64,000 bases of DNA from Laguncularia racemosa. Its lineage: Eukaryota > Streptophyta > Magnoliopsida > Myrtales > Combretaceae. The notes under the pieces are model-generated. The model made no database searches. It was not told where the DNA came from and saw only the letters and a list, made by a program, of their open reading frames with translations. How positions within the stretch are numbered: the first letter of the stretch is position 1; every line of letters starts with the position of its first letter. Positions 34,190 through 45,195 of the stretch are shown one piece after another. The stretch spans positions 728,313 to 792,312 of the forward strand of contig JBBMOL010000081.1 in assembly GCA_037954665.1 (NCBI GenBank). The letters run 5' to 3'. Both the position numbers and the translations under genes were made by a program.

Positions 34190-34660
34190 AAAGTCTTATG
34201 CAAATAGAAAATGATGCCCTTTAGAGTTTAAAGTATGATATCATGTTTTGCTGAAAGTGTTACCTACAAAAGGGGTAGTGAGATTTTAGCTTAGAGGAAA
34301 ACTAAATCCTACTTATGTAGAGCCTTTTGAAGTCTTAGAAAGAGTTGGACCAGTAGTGTATAGACTAGCTTTACCACCAAATCTAGCTAGGGTACATGAT
34401 GTATTTCATATTTTCTTATTAAGGAAATATGTATCGAACTTAGATCAAGTAACTGCATTAGAACCTCTTCAAGTGCAACTAAACCTCACAATAATAGAGA
34501 TGCCTATCAGGATTATGGATACTAGGGAGCAAATTTTGAGGAGATGAGTGATCAAGTACATCAAGCTTCAATGGAGTAATCAAATAGAAAGAAAAGTGAC
34601 TCGGGAATTAGAAGAGGAGATGAGAAAGAGATATTTAAAGCTCTTTCACAATCTAAGTAA
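34190..34660 (+). pseudogene. Integrase C-terminal and chromodomain-like tail, element J
   Basis: Reads PLEFKV, VLLKVLPTKGVVRF, LRGKLNPTYVEPFEVLERVG and, in the open frame 34356-34547, MYRLALPPNLARVHDVFHIF, LLRKYVSNLDQVTALEPLQV and EMPIRIMDTREQILRR. It ends IKLQWSNQIERKVTRELEEE and MRKRY near 34635. The block order is the same as in D at 17030-17465. Confidence 0.85.
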
Positions 34661-34683
34661 CTTTTATAGATGCAAGTTCTATT

Positions 34684-34703
34684 AGGGGGGTGGGGGTGGA
34701 GAA
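34684..34703 (+). other. Polypurine tract of element J
   Basis: A G-rich purine run with one T (AGGGGGGTGGGGGTGGAGAA) directly before the 3' LTR start TGTAATAATTG at 34704. Confidence 0.8.
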
Positions 34704-36699
34704 TGTAATAATTGAAATAAATTAAAATAAAAAATATATTAAATAATAGTGTTTAAGTTAGAGAAAAATAAAGTCAAAATATGTAAATAATAAGGTCAGG
34801 TCAAATGTAACTAAAAAGGACCTAATAAAGGGGGCAATATGCTCATTTTATAGGAAAGGTATAAATCGATCCCCATTTGCCTTTTTAACCCTGTTCCCCA
34901 TATTATGCAATCTAGAACACAAGGAGAGGAACATAACTATGCTATTAAACAATCCGACAAAATTACATAATAAAGACTAATGTGAGAAAACTTCAATCAT
35001 TGAAACGATCCAAACCGTGTCAAAATGGTTTGGCATCCATAATAATAAGATTTAAGTGGTTGTTCATAGGATGGTAATTCAAGTAAGTTCGCTAAATCTT
35101 GTATGATTATAGTGAAATTTAGGGTAATGTTGTTGTATATTAAGTGTCGAAGTATGATAGTTGAAAATGTAGAAAGGATTAGAGGATAATTGTGATTAGG
35201 GATTTGGAATTTTGGAGAAAAGTTTCACTTTTGTAAAGATTGATAATTTGAGAAGCACACAGTCCACAACATGGTTATGCTGTACCTGTGTACTTCAAGT
35301 ATACGACCACTTAGGAGATTTACACGACCTTATGCCAAAATCGCAAAATGAAGAGAATGTACATGGGCAAGAGACACGATCGGGCCAAAAATAAATAAAA
35401 AAAAATGAATAGTAAGATACATAGGTAAGAGACATGGCCGTGTAGCACCTTGTGTCCCATTGTGTCCCACTACTACGATAACACACGTAGTACATGAATG
35501 AGAATACACCCATGTACTTGGACATATAGGACCTATGTTTTCCAAAGTTGAGTTTTTACGCTCAATTTCTATTCATCACTTCTCCTAACTTAAGTAGATA
35601 CCTAAAAGTGGATTAAGATAGTCGTTATAGGTTCTCCAAGCGTACATGTTTGTTTATTAGAATAGGTTTAGGCATTGAGAGAGTCTAGAGTTGTGGAGAG
35701 ATCGCTCATTGCATATCAGGTATATGTATACTATATTTGTTGATTGTGTGTGTTAGATTAGAAATGTAAATCAATCTAAATTATAAATGAAATTAAGTTT
35801 ATGTGTGATTGTGCTTAGTTAGGCTTAAGGAGGCAAAAATGTCAATGATCGTGAGGTGACAGCCCAATGATTAGTATGTGGTGTTATCTCTAGTGGAATC
35901 ATATATTAAGATGATCTAAGTAGATTTAGGATGTTTGCGCTCATGAACTTATGGACAGTGGAGAGCACCCACTATCATATATGGTAAAGACTCATAAAAT
36001 CTTGGACTCATGGACTCATGAACAATGTGGAGAACCCATTGTTATATATATATATACATATTTATTGAGTGTATATGGAGCTTATATTGTTGAGAATTAT
36101 GTGTTGGAATAACTTATATGAAAGATAATAATTTGTGTTAAAATATCTTGTTTGAATCATGTTTATATTTGAATTTTGGCATAGTATGCATGTGGGATTG
36201 TTAATATACATTATACTGGGCTTTAGCTCTCTCTTCGTGGGACCCTTTTTCAATTGCAGATTCTTTTAGTGAAATTGTGAGGTATGATGAAACGCTAGTG
36301 AGCACAAGTCATGACTTGGATGGTGATGTGGAATATGTATATTATGAAGAGTGACAAGTAGATTATAAGAAGGATTAGCATTAGAATATTTTGTTTAGTT
36401 ATGTTACACTTAAGACATCGGTTGTACTTGAGTTTAAATATGCTGTTGCTATGATTGATTATAGGAAATGAACTATGGTTAATTGTTGTAGACAGATTAT
36501 TAAATGTAGTTTCTATTTATATGGAGAGATCGAGTAGGATGTGTTAAGCTATTTATTTATATATGTCGAGAATTCTTAATTGATTGACATGGTGATTAGA
36601 TACTAATTGTGGAAGTTAGCAAATTTTGAGCCTTTATGTATCTTCACTTGGTGAGGATACATGGTAGGTTCTACTCACTCTAGGTTTCGAGGCATTACA
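34704..36699 (+). repeat. 3' LTR of element J
   Basis: A 1996-bp LTR beginning TGTAATAATTG and ending GAGGCATTACA, nearly the same length and the same terminal bases as the LTR of D. CACG/CGTG phrases occur at 35290-35500 (for example ACACGATCGGGC and ATGGCCGTGTAG). A run of TA repeats is at 36044-36055. ORFs at 35212-35545 and 36062-36253 lie within it and show no domain. Confidence 0.9.
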
Positions 36700-36791
36700 C
36701 ATTCAATATGAAATTTTAAATGTCATTTTATGAATGTGATTTGAGATAAGGAAAAAGTAATTTTTTTTTTATTTTTCCATTCTTTGTTAAT

Positions 36792-37101
36792 GCATTATTC
36801 ATTTGCCACTAAAGTTGAGTTTGAATCATTTATGAACATTTTAGAAAGAAAGAATAAGTAATTTTAATTAGAGTCACAACTTTATTAGTTTTGCTATGTA
36901 GTTGACTGTGGCAAAATGTGTATGAAGGATGATTGATTCAACTTTATGATGTTTTAGGTCATTATTCCATTGCCATTAAAGTGGAGTTCAGATCATTTCT
37001 AGACATTTCTACTAGAATAGGTGATGTGACATTATTGGTTATTTTAGTATTGGGGAATGTGCTCAAGTGATGATTGATTCAACTTTTGAAGTTTTAAGGT
37101 C
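36792..37101 (+). repeat. Degenerate two-copy direct repeat
   Basis: Two diverged copies share CATTATTCATTTGCC / CATTATTCCATTGCC at the start, GATCATTTCTAGACATTT-type sequence in the middle and GATGATTGATTCAACTTT near the end; the boundary is about 36957. Step about 145-165 bp. It has no coding content and the origin is unknown. Confidence 0.55.
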
Positions 37102-39524
37102 TATAAAATTTGAGAAATTCAAGAATTATCATTTAATAGGTGTTTTTAAGTGTGTTTTGGAGAATATATATGTGTATTGCTCATTGTGATCAAATTTGAA
37201 GTTGTATATAATATCGATCGATGGTTTTGGAAATGAACTTAAAGGAGATTGAAAAAAATGTCTTTGACACATGTCATTGTTCTCAAGTAGTAAATGTTCC
37301 TAATAAAGAATTGAGTAAGCACCTTTGTGGAGATAACATTAAGGTAAATTGTTTCTTCTACCCTTTTCGTTTTTTTTTCTTTTTTTTTTTTAGTGAAACT
37401 AGTTGTTTAAAAAAAAAAAGGATATCAAAGAGATAAAACAAATACTCAATTTGCAAGGAGACCCTTTAAAAACAAAATATTTTGGAAGGTATATTTCCCT
37501 TCCATTATTTTTATATTTGTATAAAAAAACCATATGCATTGAAAAATTATTGCTAAAATTTTAATACTCATTTGATTTTTGATGAATCCACACTTTTAAA
37601 CCATGAATCAAGAAGTGTTTTTTTAGTATAATATTTTATTTGATTTAATGTTTTTGAGTAGGATATTCAATGATTGTCACTCTCTTAGGGGGAACATGTT
37701 AATTGTAATTGAGGACCGGTAATTGCATGATAGAAAATAAGGTCGTGTATTTCTAAACAACAAATAAAAATATTGCTTAATAGCATGTTTGGCTAATAGA
37801 ATGAAATAAAGTATGGATTGTAATAGAGAAGTAATAGCTATTATTATTATTATTTCCTTGTTACGCTTAAAATGATATTGTAAATAGATTATGGATGCTA
37901 TCTACAAATACCAATACTTGTCATAGGTTATGGCTTGATCATTGGCTAAGATTCTATAAATAAAATATGAAAATATATAAAAAAATAATAATAATTTTCT
38001 TCGGTCCTAAGAATAAATTACAATTTCTTATTTGGCATCAATACATATTTTGTAGAATATTTATTCTATTCAACTTTTATAAAGTGACCAATCATGCTGT
38101 AAAGGAAGCATTTAATTGGATTTGGAAACAAATACATTAAATAAGGATTTTAGTTTGTTGTTTAAAAGGGTTTTCCTCCTCCTTGCTCTTGTTCTTCTTC
38201 TTATTGGACTTTGGAAGAAGATCAAGGAATTCTAAAATAGGAAGGCTAAGAGACATTTAAGCATATAATATGGCAAAAGTAATATGAAATAAAAATTAAC
38301 TTTTTTCTAAAATATTTATCATATTATGAAGTACTAGAAGTACAATTTGGAAAGCTCTATATTTCATAGGAGATAGAGATAAGGGTATTAAACCTGTTTT
38401 AGGCCAAGGGAAGAGAAGTGTCTATGTCGTATGATGCCTAGACAAAAAAAAAAGCTTTAAGAGTTTCCAAGTTGAATATAAAGAGAATTTGAGGGTTCAG
38501 TGATAAATCCAACAATAAAACATATAATGACAAGAACTTTTATAAGCATAGATAACAGTAAAATTTTTGTATCAATCAAGAAAAGGTATATAATTAGCTT
38601 TTCTGCTCTATTCTCTCCATAATTATCTCTTCTTTAGTTCTTAATTAAGTCATGTTCTGTTCGAATGTAGGGCTCCTAACTCTCACCTTTCATAGTTAAT
38701 CCTACTCTTATAACATGGCGACATCCGAGCTACGCTACCAATGCCCCTTCTTTAACTTATCTATCGGAGAATTGCAACAAATATATAAAAAGATGCTAAT
38801 ATCACAGTGCTGATCAAATAATTGCAGAGATAGAGTTAAGGAAGAAAAATAAGAAAAAGAAGCCATTTTCTTTATTTTTCGAGCACTATTAGCGAATATC
38901 TATGCAGGCTTTTTGGCATGTCTCATACAGGATATAAGAATGGCTATGCCTTTTTTATTTTTCTCACTTAAAGGTTATACTACCTTTTTTTATAGTTTGA
39001 CTATACGGCTGGCGTGTACTTCCGGAGGGTATAAAACCCAACTTAAATATTAATTTGTATCTTTTCCCTTAATTTGTTAATAGAAGTACCTTTAGGTTGG
39101 GGGGGGGGGAAATGGGCATATGTTAGACTTAGGGGCTACATTTAGAAGGATGTATAGAGCCAACACTGTACCTTCATAGAAGTAGAGGAGACCCTGGAAG
39201 ATCCACATAAAGGAGATGACTATGAGAAGGTGAAATGAAGTCACCTCCAAATATGATCGTTTTCATGTAAAGTGACTGTAAAACAAACCTAACCCCACCG
39301 CTGGTTCTATACTAGAACCATATGGTGAAAGTTCTTACTTCTAAAAGTACCAAAAGGTACTCTTGTTAAGGGCACTTAGTTGCATAAAATTTGATAATTT
39401 GTGGGAAAAAAACTTGTATACTTATTGAGGCTTTAAAAGAAGTCCTTACGGAGCTTTTTCTAAACAGGAGGGTATAAAAAGTTTTACTTACTTGTAAATA
39501 TATAGTTGTTTAAAATTTTCAGAA
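37102..39524. other. Unassigned intergenic stretch
   Basis: AT-rich with poly-T and poly-A runs at 37370-37420. The plus-strand ORF at 37221-37436 is mostly a Phe run and is not supported. A short ORF at 38715-38813 (MATSELRYQ, 32 codons) lies in a less AT-rich patch. Two small hairpins are at 39303-39319 (GGTTCTA / TAGAACC) and 39346-39361 (AGTACC / GGTACT), and a G-run is at 39097-39108. None of these could be assigned to a known gene. Confidence 0.5.
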
Positions 39525-41312
39525 TTGACGTCAAAATCCATCTTGAAAATAATTCTATTAATTTAACGATGTGATGATGTCAAGCAGGCTTGACATTGAA
39601 GTTTTCTTCGCAAACACTCGCCACTTGGAAGATTAAAGCAATCTGAAGTTCGAAGACCAAATCTAGTGGAAGCCCCATCTAAATTATGTATGCATGATTT
39701 GTGCATGTCAACTTAGAATGAAGCTAGTGATATAATAGACGCAATCCACAAACACGCTGCTCGAACTTAATTGTATTTCTAAATTTTGAATTATACAAAT
39801 AAGCCTTTTGAATTGTATAAATAAGTGCTTTTGTCATAGGGTTTTTGTTTTAATATAAGCTCGAACAGTGACCATCTATTCCTAAATTATTTAGTGCCAC
39901 CACTATTTTTACTGTGTGAATATTACAATAAAAGATCGTTTTAATTCTTTTAATTTAGATATGAAGATACAATAAGATAATAATTTAATGGAATAATCAT
40001 ATATGGATATATTTCTTAGGACAATATATCTTCTAGGTAGATGGTAGAAAGTGACATTTATCTTTTACTTATATATGACTTTAGTTTCATACATAAAGTT
40101 TGTAGCCATTAAAAGTTTTGTATGTCAATTGTAGTCAATCTATGCTTTTAACCTTTTTCTTTTCCCTCTATCAAGGAATACCTTACTCTAAAAGGTTAAA
40201 TAAAAGGATTACAATACTATGCTTGTAACTATAGGTGTATTTTACCAAAACCCTTATAATCTAGCAATATGAATACTGTTTTTTTGGTTGGATAAGTTAG
40301 GTTTGAATCTCCCCATCTTATTGTAATCACTCAAAATAATAATAATAATAATAAATGCTCTTTGAAGAGGAAATTTATCATTCTTAACCTCTTTCATGTT
40401 AGAGTATATTTGTGGAGTCATGAGATACTCCAAGTTTAGAGTTAGATGCTTATGACTTTGAATTGTACTATTTGATGGCTAATACTAAAGATGATGACTT
40501 GATGCTTATTGCATTAGACTAGGTATGTGTATGTATACTTGTTGTGGCATATATGCATGTGATTGTAGTTATGTATTAGGCTATGGCTCACCTCATTCAA
40601 AGAAATTTTTGTTTTTTTTTCTTTTTTTTTTATGTGCAAGAGAAGACAATTATGGTATTGACAATTCAAAGCTTAGGATCAGATTTAACACTTGTACATT
40701 GAGATGGATGGATCACAAGTAAGTTGTTATAACTTGTAATTAATTACTTTTGTATAGCTTGTAATTTAGTTAATAGTTGTGGAATTATAAAATGCTAAAT
40801 TCGGAAGATCACATGTGAATTGAGGAAATAACAATGGAATATTTATGATTTATAGAATTTTAGTTACTTTAAGTGTTCGTATACTCATATTATAGTATGA
40901 GTATGTGGTGGACTATCCACCTTCTCATCTTTGGGGTGTGACAATATTTGTAGTGGAAAAGTGAATTTATCAAAACTTATATATACTGGTCTTAAATATC
41001 CAGATGAATTATGATTACACGTGCTTCGGTAGATTCCTTCCCTTCCAATGGTAAATTAAAATTGCGACACCCCACGTGGACATGTTTGTATTATTATTGG
41101 TTGTGCAAATATATGTCATGACACACATTTATCTATTCTATGGTTTTGGTAAAAAAATTAATGATTGCTCAGGGAGAATCATGAAATTGACCAAAGAAAT
41201 GATCGGATGAGTTTTGCTCTTAAATTTTTAGAGACTATTCGAATGGTGTGGCACATAGGGTACGACCTCTTTTCTTCTTGGATCTTTGTACATATAAATC
41301 ACGGGTTTTGGG
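39525..41312 (+). repeat. Left arm of a large inverted repeat
   Basis: About 1.79 kb that is the imperfect reverse complement of 41612-43890. Anchors: CTCGCCACTTGGAAGATTAA at 39617 pairs with its complement near 43786; TTCCAATGGTAAATTAAAAT at 41044 pairs near 41857; ATCATGAAATTGACC at 41178 pairs near 41730. By eye the arms differ at roughly one base in ten, with small indels. The arm includes an LTR-like fragment (40430-40943). Confidence 0.9.
40430..40943 (+). repeat. Chromovirus-like LTR fragment in the left arm
   Basis: Resembles the last part of the LTRs of D and J: a TTAGGCTATGGCTCACCTC segment (40577) like the AGCTCACC block of those LTRs, and an end ...CTTTGGGGTGTGACA (40943) like GGGCGTTACA. 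No interior or duplication was recognised. The mirrored copy is at 41976-42420. The plus-strand ORF at 40525 and the minus-strand ORF at 42197-42418 are the same sequence in the two arms and are not genes. Confidence 0.55.
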
Positions 41313-41611
41313 TTCTAAGATATAGCTTATGCTTTAACTATAAATGCACATCATGAATCACCAATTTCATAACATATAGCTAATAAATATAATGGAAATA
41401 TGCTAGTCTTTCGAGCTTATACTTGATTTGACCAATCAGATTAAAGAGAAAACTAACTCTATCTTACATCTCTAACGCAACTTGGTATTGTAATCTGAGT
41501 TTGTTTTATTATTGTTTTCAGTGTTTTATAAAAATATGCTACTATCATATCTGTTTGTGATCATGATTTTAAAATTTTTAGTCCATAGTCACTTATTTGG
41601 GATTCCAACTA
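41313..41611. other. Spacer of the large inverted repeat
   Basis: About 300 bp between the arms with no detectable self-complementarity, AT-rich, no gene. It would form the loop if the region were transcribed. Confidence 0.75.
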
Positions 41612-43119
41612 AAACTCGTGATTTATATGTACAAAGGATCCAAGAAAAAAAGAGATCGTACCTTATGTGCCACACCATTCGAGTAGTCTCTAAAAATTTA
41701 AGAGCGAAACTCATCCCAACATTTCTGTGGTCAATTTCATGATTCTCCCTGAACCATCATTAATTTTTTGCCAAAACCATAGAATAGATAAATGTGCATC
41801 ATGACATATATTTACACAACTAATAATGGTACAAACATGTCCACGTGGGTTGTCGCAATTTTAATTTACCATTGGAAAGGAAGGAATCTGCCGAAGCACG
41901 TGTAATCATAATTAATCAGGATATTTAAGACCAATATATATAAGTTTTGATATATCACTTTCCCACTACAAATACTGTCACATCTGAGAGCTAAGAACGT
42001 GGATAGTCCACTAGATACTTATGGTAAAAATATGAGTATATAAAGTTTCAAAATAACTAAAACTCTATAAATCATAAATATTTCATCGTTATTTCTTCAA
42101 TTTCACATGTGATCTTGCGAATTTAATATTTTACAATTCCACAACTATTAACTAGCGTTAAACTCAATTCTAAGCTTTGAATTGTCATTACCATAATTAT
42201 CTTCTCCTGCACCTAAAAAAAAAAAATTTATTTAAGCAAGGAGAGTCATAGCCCAGTATATAGCTACAAGCACATGCATATATGCTGCAACAAGTATGCA
42301 GACACATACCTAGTCTAATGCAATAAGCATCAAAGTTATTTTTTTTAATATTAACCATCAAATAGTACAGTTCAAAGTCATATGCATCTAATTTAATTTT
42401 GAACTTAGAGTATTTCATGACTCCACAAATATATTACATCATGAAAGAGGTTAAGAGTGATAAATTTCCCCTTCAAAAAGCATTTACTATTATTATTTTT
42501 ATTTTTTTGACAAGTAAAATAGGGAAGGAGGATTCAAACTGAACCTATTCAATTTGAAAAATAACATTTATATCATTAAATTATAACGACTTTGCTTAAT
42601 TGCACCTACAATTTCAAGCATAGTACTGTAATCCTTTCATTTAACCTTTTAGGGTAAGGTATCAAGAGGGAAAAGAAAAAGGTTAAAAGCATGAATTGAC
42701 TAAGATTGACATACAAAACTTTTAATGGCCACGAACCTTATGTATGAAACTAAGGTCATGTATAAGTAAAAGATAAATGTCACTTTCTACCATCTACCTA
42801 GAAGTTATATTGTCCTAAGAAATATATCTAAATTGAGATGATCTTTTATTGTAATATTGACGCAGCGCGGAAAGCGAAACGAAACGAATCCGAATATGGA
42901 TTAGTTTCACATCAACAAAGAAACACTCTTTGATACAAATCTGGTTGCGCACAACCGGGAAAAGGGAGAAAATTCTCTCACGAAATGTATTTGATAATAA
43001 AACAAAACGTAACCCTAATATGTCTGACAAAAGAGTATTTATACTTCCCTGTAAAATACCTAAAAGGGGAAAATCTAAGCGTACACGTGGAAATAAATAA
43101 TAATATACGCGTCTGGAAT

Positions 43120-43400
43120 CTATCGCATACACGGCCGTGCCTCTAGCCGTGTATGTCTCTGGGCATGTGACGAGTGCAATACACGGCCGTGTCCCAAGCC
43201 GTGTCTTAACCCGTGTAAGCTTCTGTGAAAGTTCTGCAAGCCGTGTCACAAGCCGTGCCCGGAACCGTGTCAGAGTCTGTGACAGTCCTTCAAGCCGTGT
43301 CTCAAGCCGTGCCCGGAATCGTGTCAGCGTCTGTGTCCTCTACTATGTCCAGGCCGTGTCTCAAGCAATGCCTGAACCCGTGTCAGCCTCTGTCCTCCAC
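43120..43400 (-). repeat. CACGG motif array in solo LTR K
   Basis: At least ten copies of a CCGTGT / ACACGG phrase, several forming the palindrome ACACGGCCGTGT (about 43130, 43182). Within it a 40-50 bp unit around AAGCCGTGCCCGGAACCGTG recurs (43243 and 43304). The long plus-strand ORFs at 43137 and 43225 arise from this repetition. Confidence 0.85.
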
Positions 43401-43409
43401 CATGTCCGC

Positions 43410-43499
43410 ATCATTCTCTCCCACCTGCAAAAAACTCGACCCCGAGTTCTCCATCATTCTCTCCCATCGGCAAAGAACTCGACCCCGAGTTCTCCATCA
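43410..43499 (-). repeat. Tandem duplication at the 5' end of LTR K
   Basis: Two copies of a unit of about 46 bp containing AACTCGACCCCGAGTTCTCC (43433 and 43477 region), each followed by ATCATTCTCTCCC or the LTR end. The unit includes the short palindrome ACTCG-ACCC-CGAGT. Confidence 0.8.
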
Positions 43500-44811
43500 A
43501 ATATTGTCATAGTAAAAATAGTGGAGGCACTAAATAATTTAGGAATAGGCGACCAAAATATGATGGTTGTCCGAGCATATTTGTATGGAAAAAGCACTTA
43601 TTTATACAATTCAAAAGGCTTATTTGTATAATTCAAAACTTAGGAGTGCAATTAAGTTCTAGCAACATGTTTGTGGATTCGGTTTATTATATAGCTTCGT
43701 TTTAAGTTGACGCGCACAAATCAAGTTTGTATGCACAATTAAAATGGGGCTTTCACTAGATTTGATGTTTGAATTTTAGATTGCTTTAATCTTCCAAGTG
43801 GCGAGTGTTCGCAAAGAAAACTTCAATGTCAAGCCTGCATTGCATAATCTCATCATTAAATTAAAAGAATTATTTTCAATTTTGTCACTAAAAATAAATA
43901 AATAAATAAATATTGCCCATGCCAAATTCTTGAAAACACCACATTTTTTTTTTAATTTTTGAGACAAAAAATTTTGGTAGATTAGTATTAATATTTCGTT
44001 GAGTGGGATATAGTCTAAGCATTCTATAATATTTTATTGCATCTCTCTTGTAAAATAGGCAACAATAGGGGAAAGGTATAATTTTAGTCTCAACGTTTGT
44101 CATCTTTTTTATTTCAATCATAACGGTTTAACTTCTTTTATGTTTGAATCCTTAATATTTATAAATATTTTCAAATAAGTTCTTTTAGTAAAAGTATTAT
44201 TTTTTCATTAGAGAATAATAGGTAACACAATTTAATTGCTCGAACTAGTTTTTTCATTAAAAAATATAACACATGATATAATTTAATTGATTGAAATAAA
44301 TTATTTCAATTAATCAAACCCCATTACATGTCAATTTTAACAAAAAAATTAATGACAAACTAATAGTAAACTTGTTTGTAAACTTTTGCAGGAATGAAAT
44401 AAAAAAAAATTAAACATTTAGGATTCAAATATAAAAAATAATAAACATTATGGTCTAAATTTGTTCTTTTCCATAATACTGTTTATCCATTTACATACAA
44501 AAGTTAATAGAATTTAATCTTATTGCATAGCTCTTATGGAATCAGCTCAAAAATATTGAAGTGAAATAAACAAACAAAACACTCACACACAGAGTGAGCC
44601 TTAGTTAAAAAATCCAAGTCCTGGGACATTACTCACTTCCAGAGGACAACACGTACACATGTAATAATTCATGCCATTTTTACTTGACCTAAACCATATT
44701 ATGTGGATGTTGATGACATATGCTATTTCTATTACATGCATATTAGCCTACAAAAATTTTCTGTTCCATCTTATTCATAGCAACGAACACACACTACACA
44801 AGCTTTCTATA

Positions 44812-45123
44812 TCATATATTTGTTTTTCTATTGAATTTTATACATGATCTGAGACCTACATACATGATTGGATTTATTTGGTTCAGATTGCCATCGGCAG
44901 CATCAGGAGCCTCCAAACCTGAATCGTTTTGGCTAATAACGGAGACGGTGGTTATGGATGATGATGCTTTTGTTTCAACACTACCAGCACTTAGCTTCCT
45001 ACCAACCTTGTCCATGTCTCGAAGAAGACGCTCAGTTCTGGCGTCCACAACATGACCATGTGCTTGTAGAGTTGCTAGAGTCACAATAGAGACGATAAAG
45101 AGCACCATTATTAAGCCCTTCAT
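44812..45123 (-). CDS. Small secreted peptide-like protein, 103 aa
   Basis: The only convincing non-transposon coding candidate. The minus-strand ORF begins MKGLIMVLFIVSIVTLATLQ, a hydrophobic signal-peptide-like N terminus with a probable cleavage near residues 21-26 (AHGHVVDA). A charged stretch RTERLLRDMDKVGRKL follows at about residues 29-44, then a Ser/Thr-rich part and an acidic segment SGLEAPDAADGNLNQ near residues 68-82. This layout resembles precursors of plant secreted signalling peptides. I did not find the conserved C-terminal motif of the RGF/GLV, CEP, CLE, PSK or CIF families. A GT donor-like site (TAT/GTAGGT, codons about 88-90) would allow a further exon downstream. The function is unknown. 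The plus-strand ORF at 44831-45055 is its shadow. Confidence 0.6.
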   Translation of the reverse strand: MKGLIMVLFIVSIVTLATLQAHGHVVDARTERLLRDMDKVGRKLSAGSVETKASSSITTVSVISQNDSGLEAPDAADGNLNQINPIMYVGLRSCIKFNRKTNI

Positions 45124-45141
45124 AATAGCTGATCCCGAAAA

Positions 45142-45195
45142 TATATATAAGAGGAAGAAGAAGGGAATGAAACCGAACTTACGTATTAGATATAA
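45142..45195 (-). promoter_or_regulatory. Candidate TATA elements of the small peptide gene
   Basis: On the minus strand, TATATATA at 45142-45149 is only about 20 bp upstream of the ATG at 45123, too close for a leader of normal length. TTATATCTAA at 45187-45195 is about 65 bp upstream and would fit better. Neither is proven. Confidence 0.35.

Larger units (their letters stand above)
28640..36699 (+). mobile_element. Chromovirus J (Ty3/gypsy), degraded, 5' LTR truncated
   Basis: A second chromovirus related to D, with primer site, gag, protease, reverse transcriptase, RNase H, integrase and the same EPLQVQ-type tail, then a polypurine tract and a 1996-bp 3' LTR. Only the last 1.2 kb of the 5' LTR aligns with the 3' LTR; the part before 28640 is diverged or replaced. 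No target duplication could be assigned; the base run after the 3' LTR is CATTC. Frames are more broken than in D and several catalytic residues are lost. Confidence 0.88.
42858..43499 (-). mobile_element. Solo LTR K, CpG-rich
   Basis: A 642-bp insertion in the right arm, absent from the left arm, flanked by the perfect duplication AATAT (42853-42857 and 43500-43504). In minus orientation it starts TGATGGAGAACTCG and ends CGCTGCGTCA, with a TATAAATACTC box near 43032-43042 and a CCACGTGTACG element near 43084. CG dinucleotides are far denser than in surrounding DNA. No interior is present. It is probably of Ty1/copia or another family not otherwise in the window; I cannot decide from the LTR alone. 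Confidence 0.88.
41612..43890 (-). repeat. Right arm of a large inverted repeat
   Basis: The reverse-complement partner of 39525-41312, longer because of the inserted solo LTR K (42858-43499). Without K and its duplication the arm is about 1.63 kb. It ends in the TAAATAAATAAATAAATA run at 43893. The arm's own LTR-like fragment lies at 41976-42420. Confidence 0.9.

Noticed and set aside
37221..37436. 71-codon plus-strand ORF
   Set aside because: The C-terminal third is a Phe run from a poly-T tract; no start context or homologue.
40525..42418. Cys-rich short ORFs at 40525-40722 (plus) and 42197-42418 (minus) that resemble each other
   Set aside because: They are the same LTR-like sequence in the two arms of the inverted repeat, not a gene family; the frames differ in length and end in homopolymer runs.
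43137..43631. Long plus-strand ORF rich in Arg, Ser and Val with repeated units
   Set aside because: It lies on the antisense strand of solo LTR K and comes from the CACGG repeat array; it runs past the LTR end and target duplication and has no domain.
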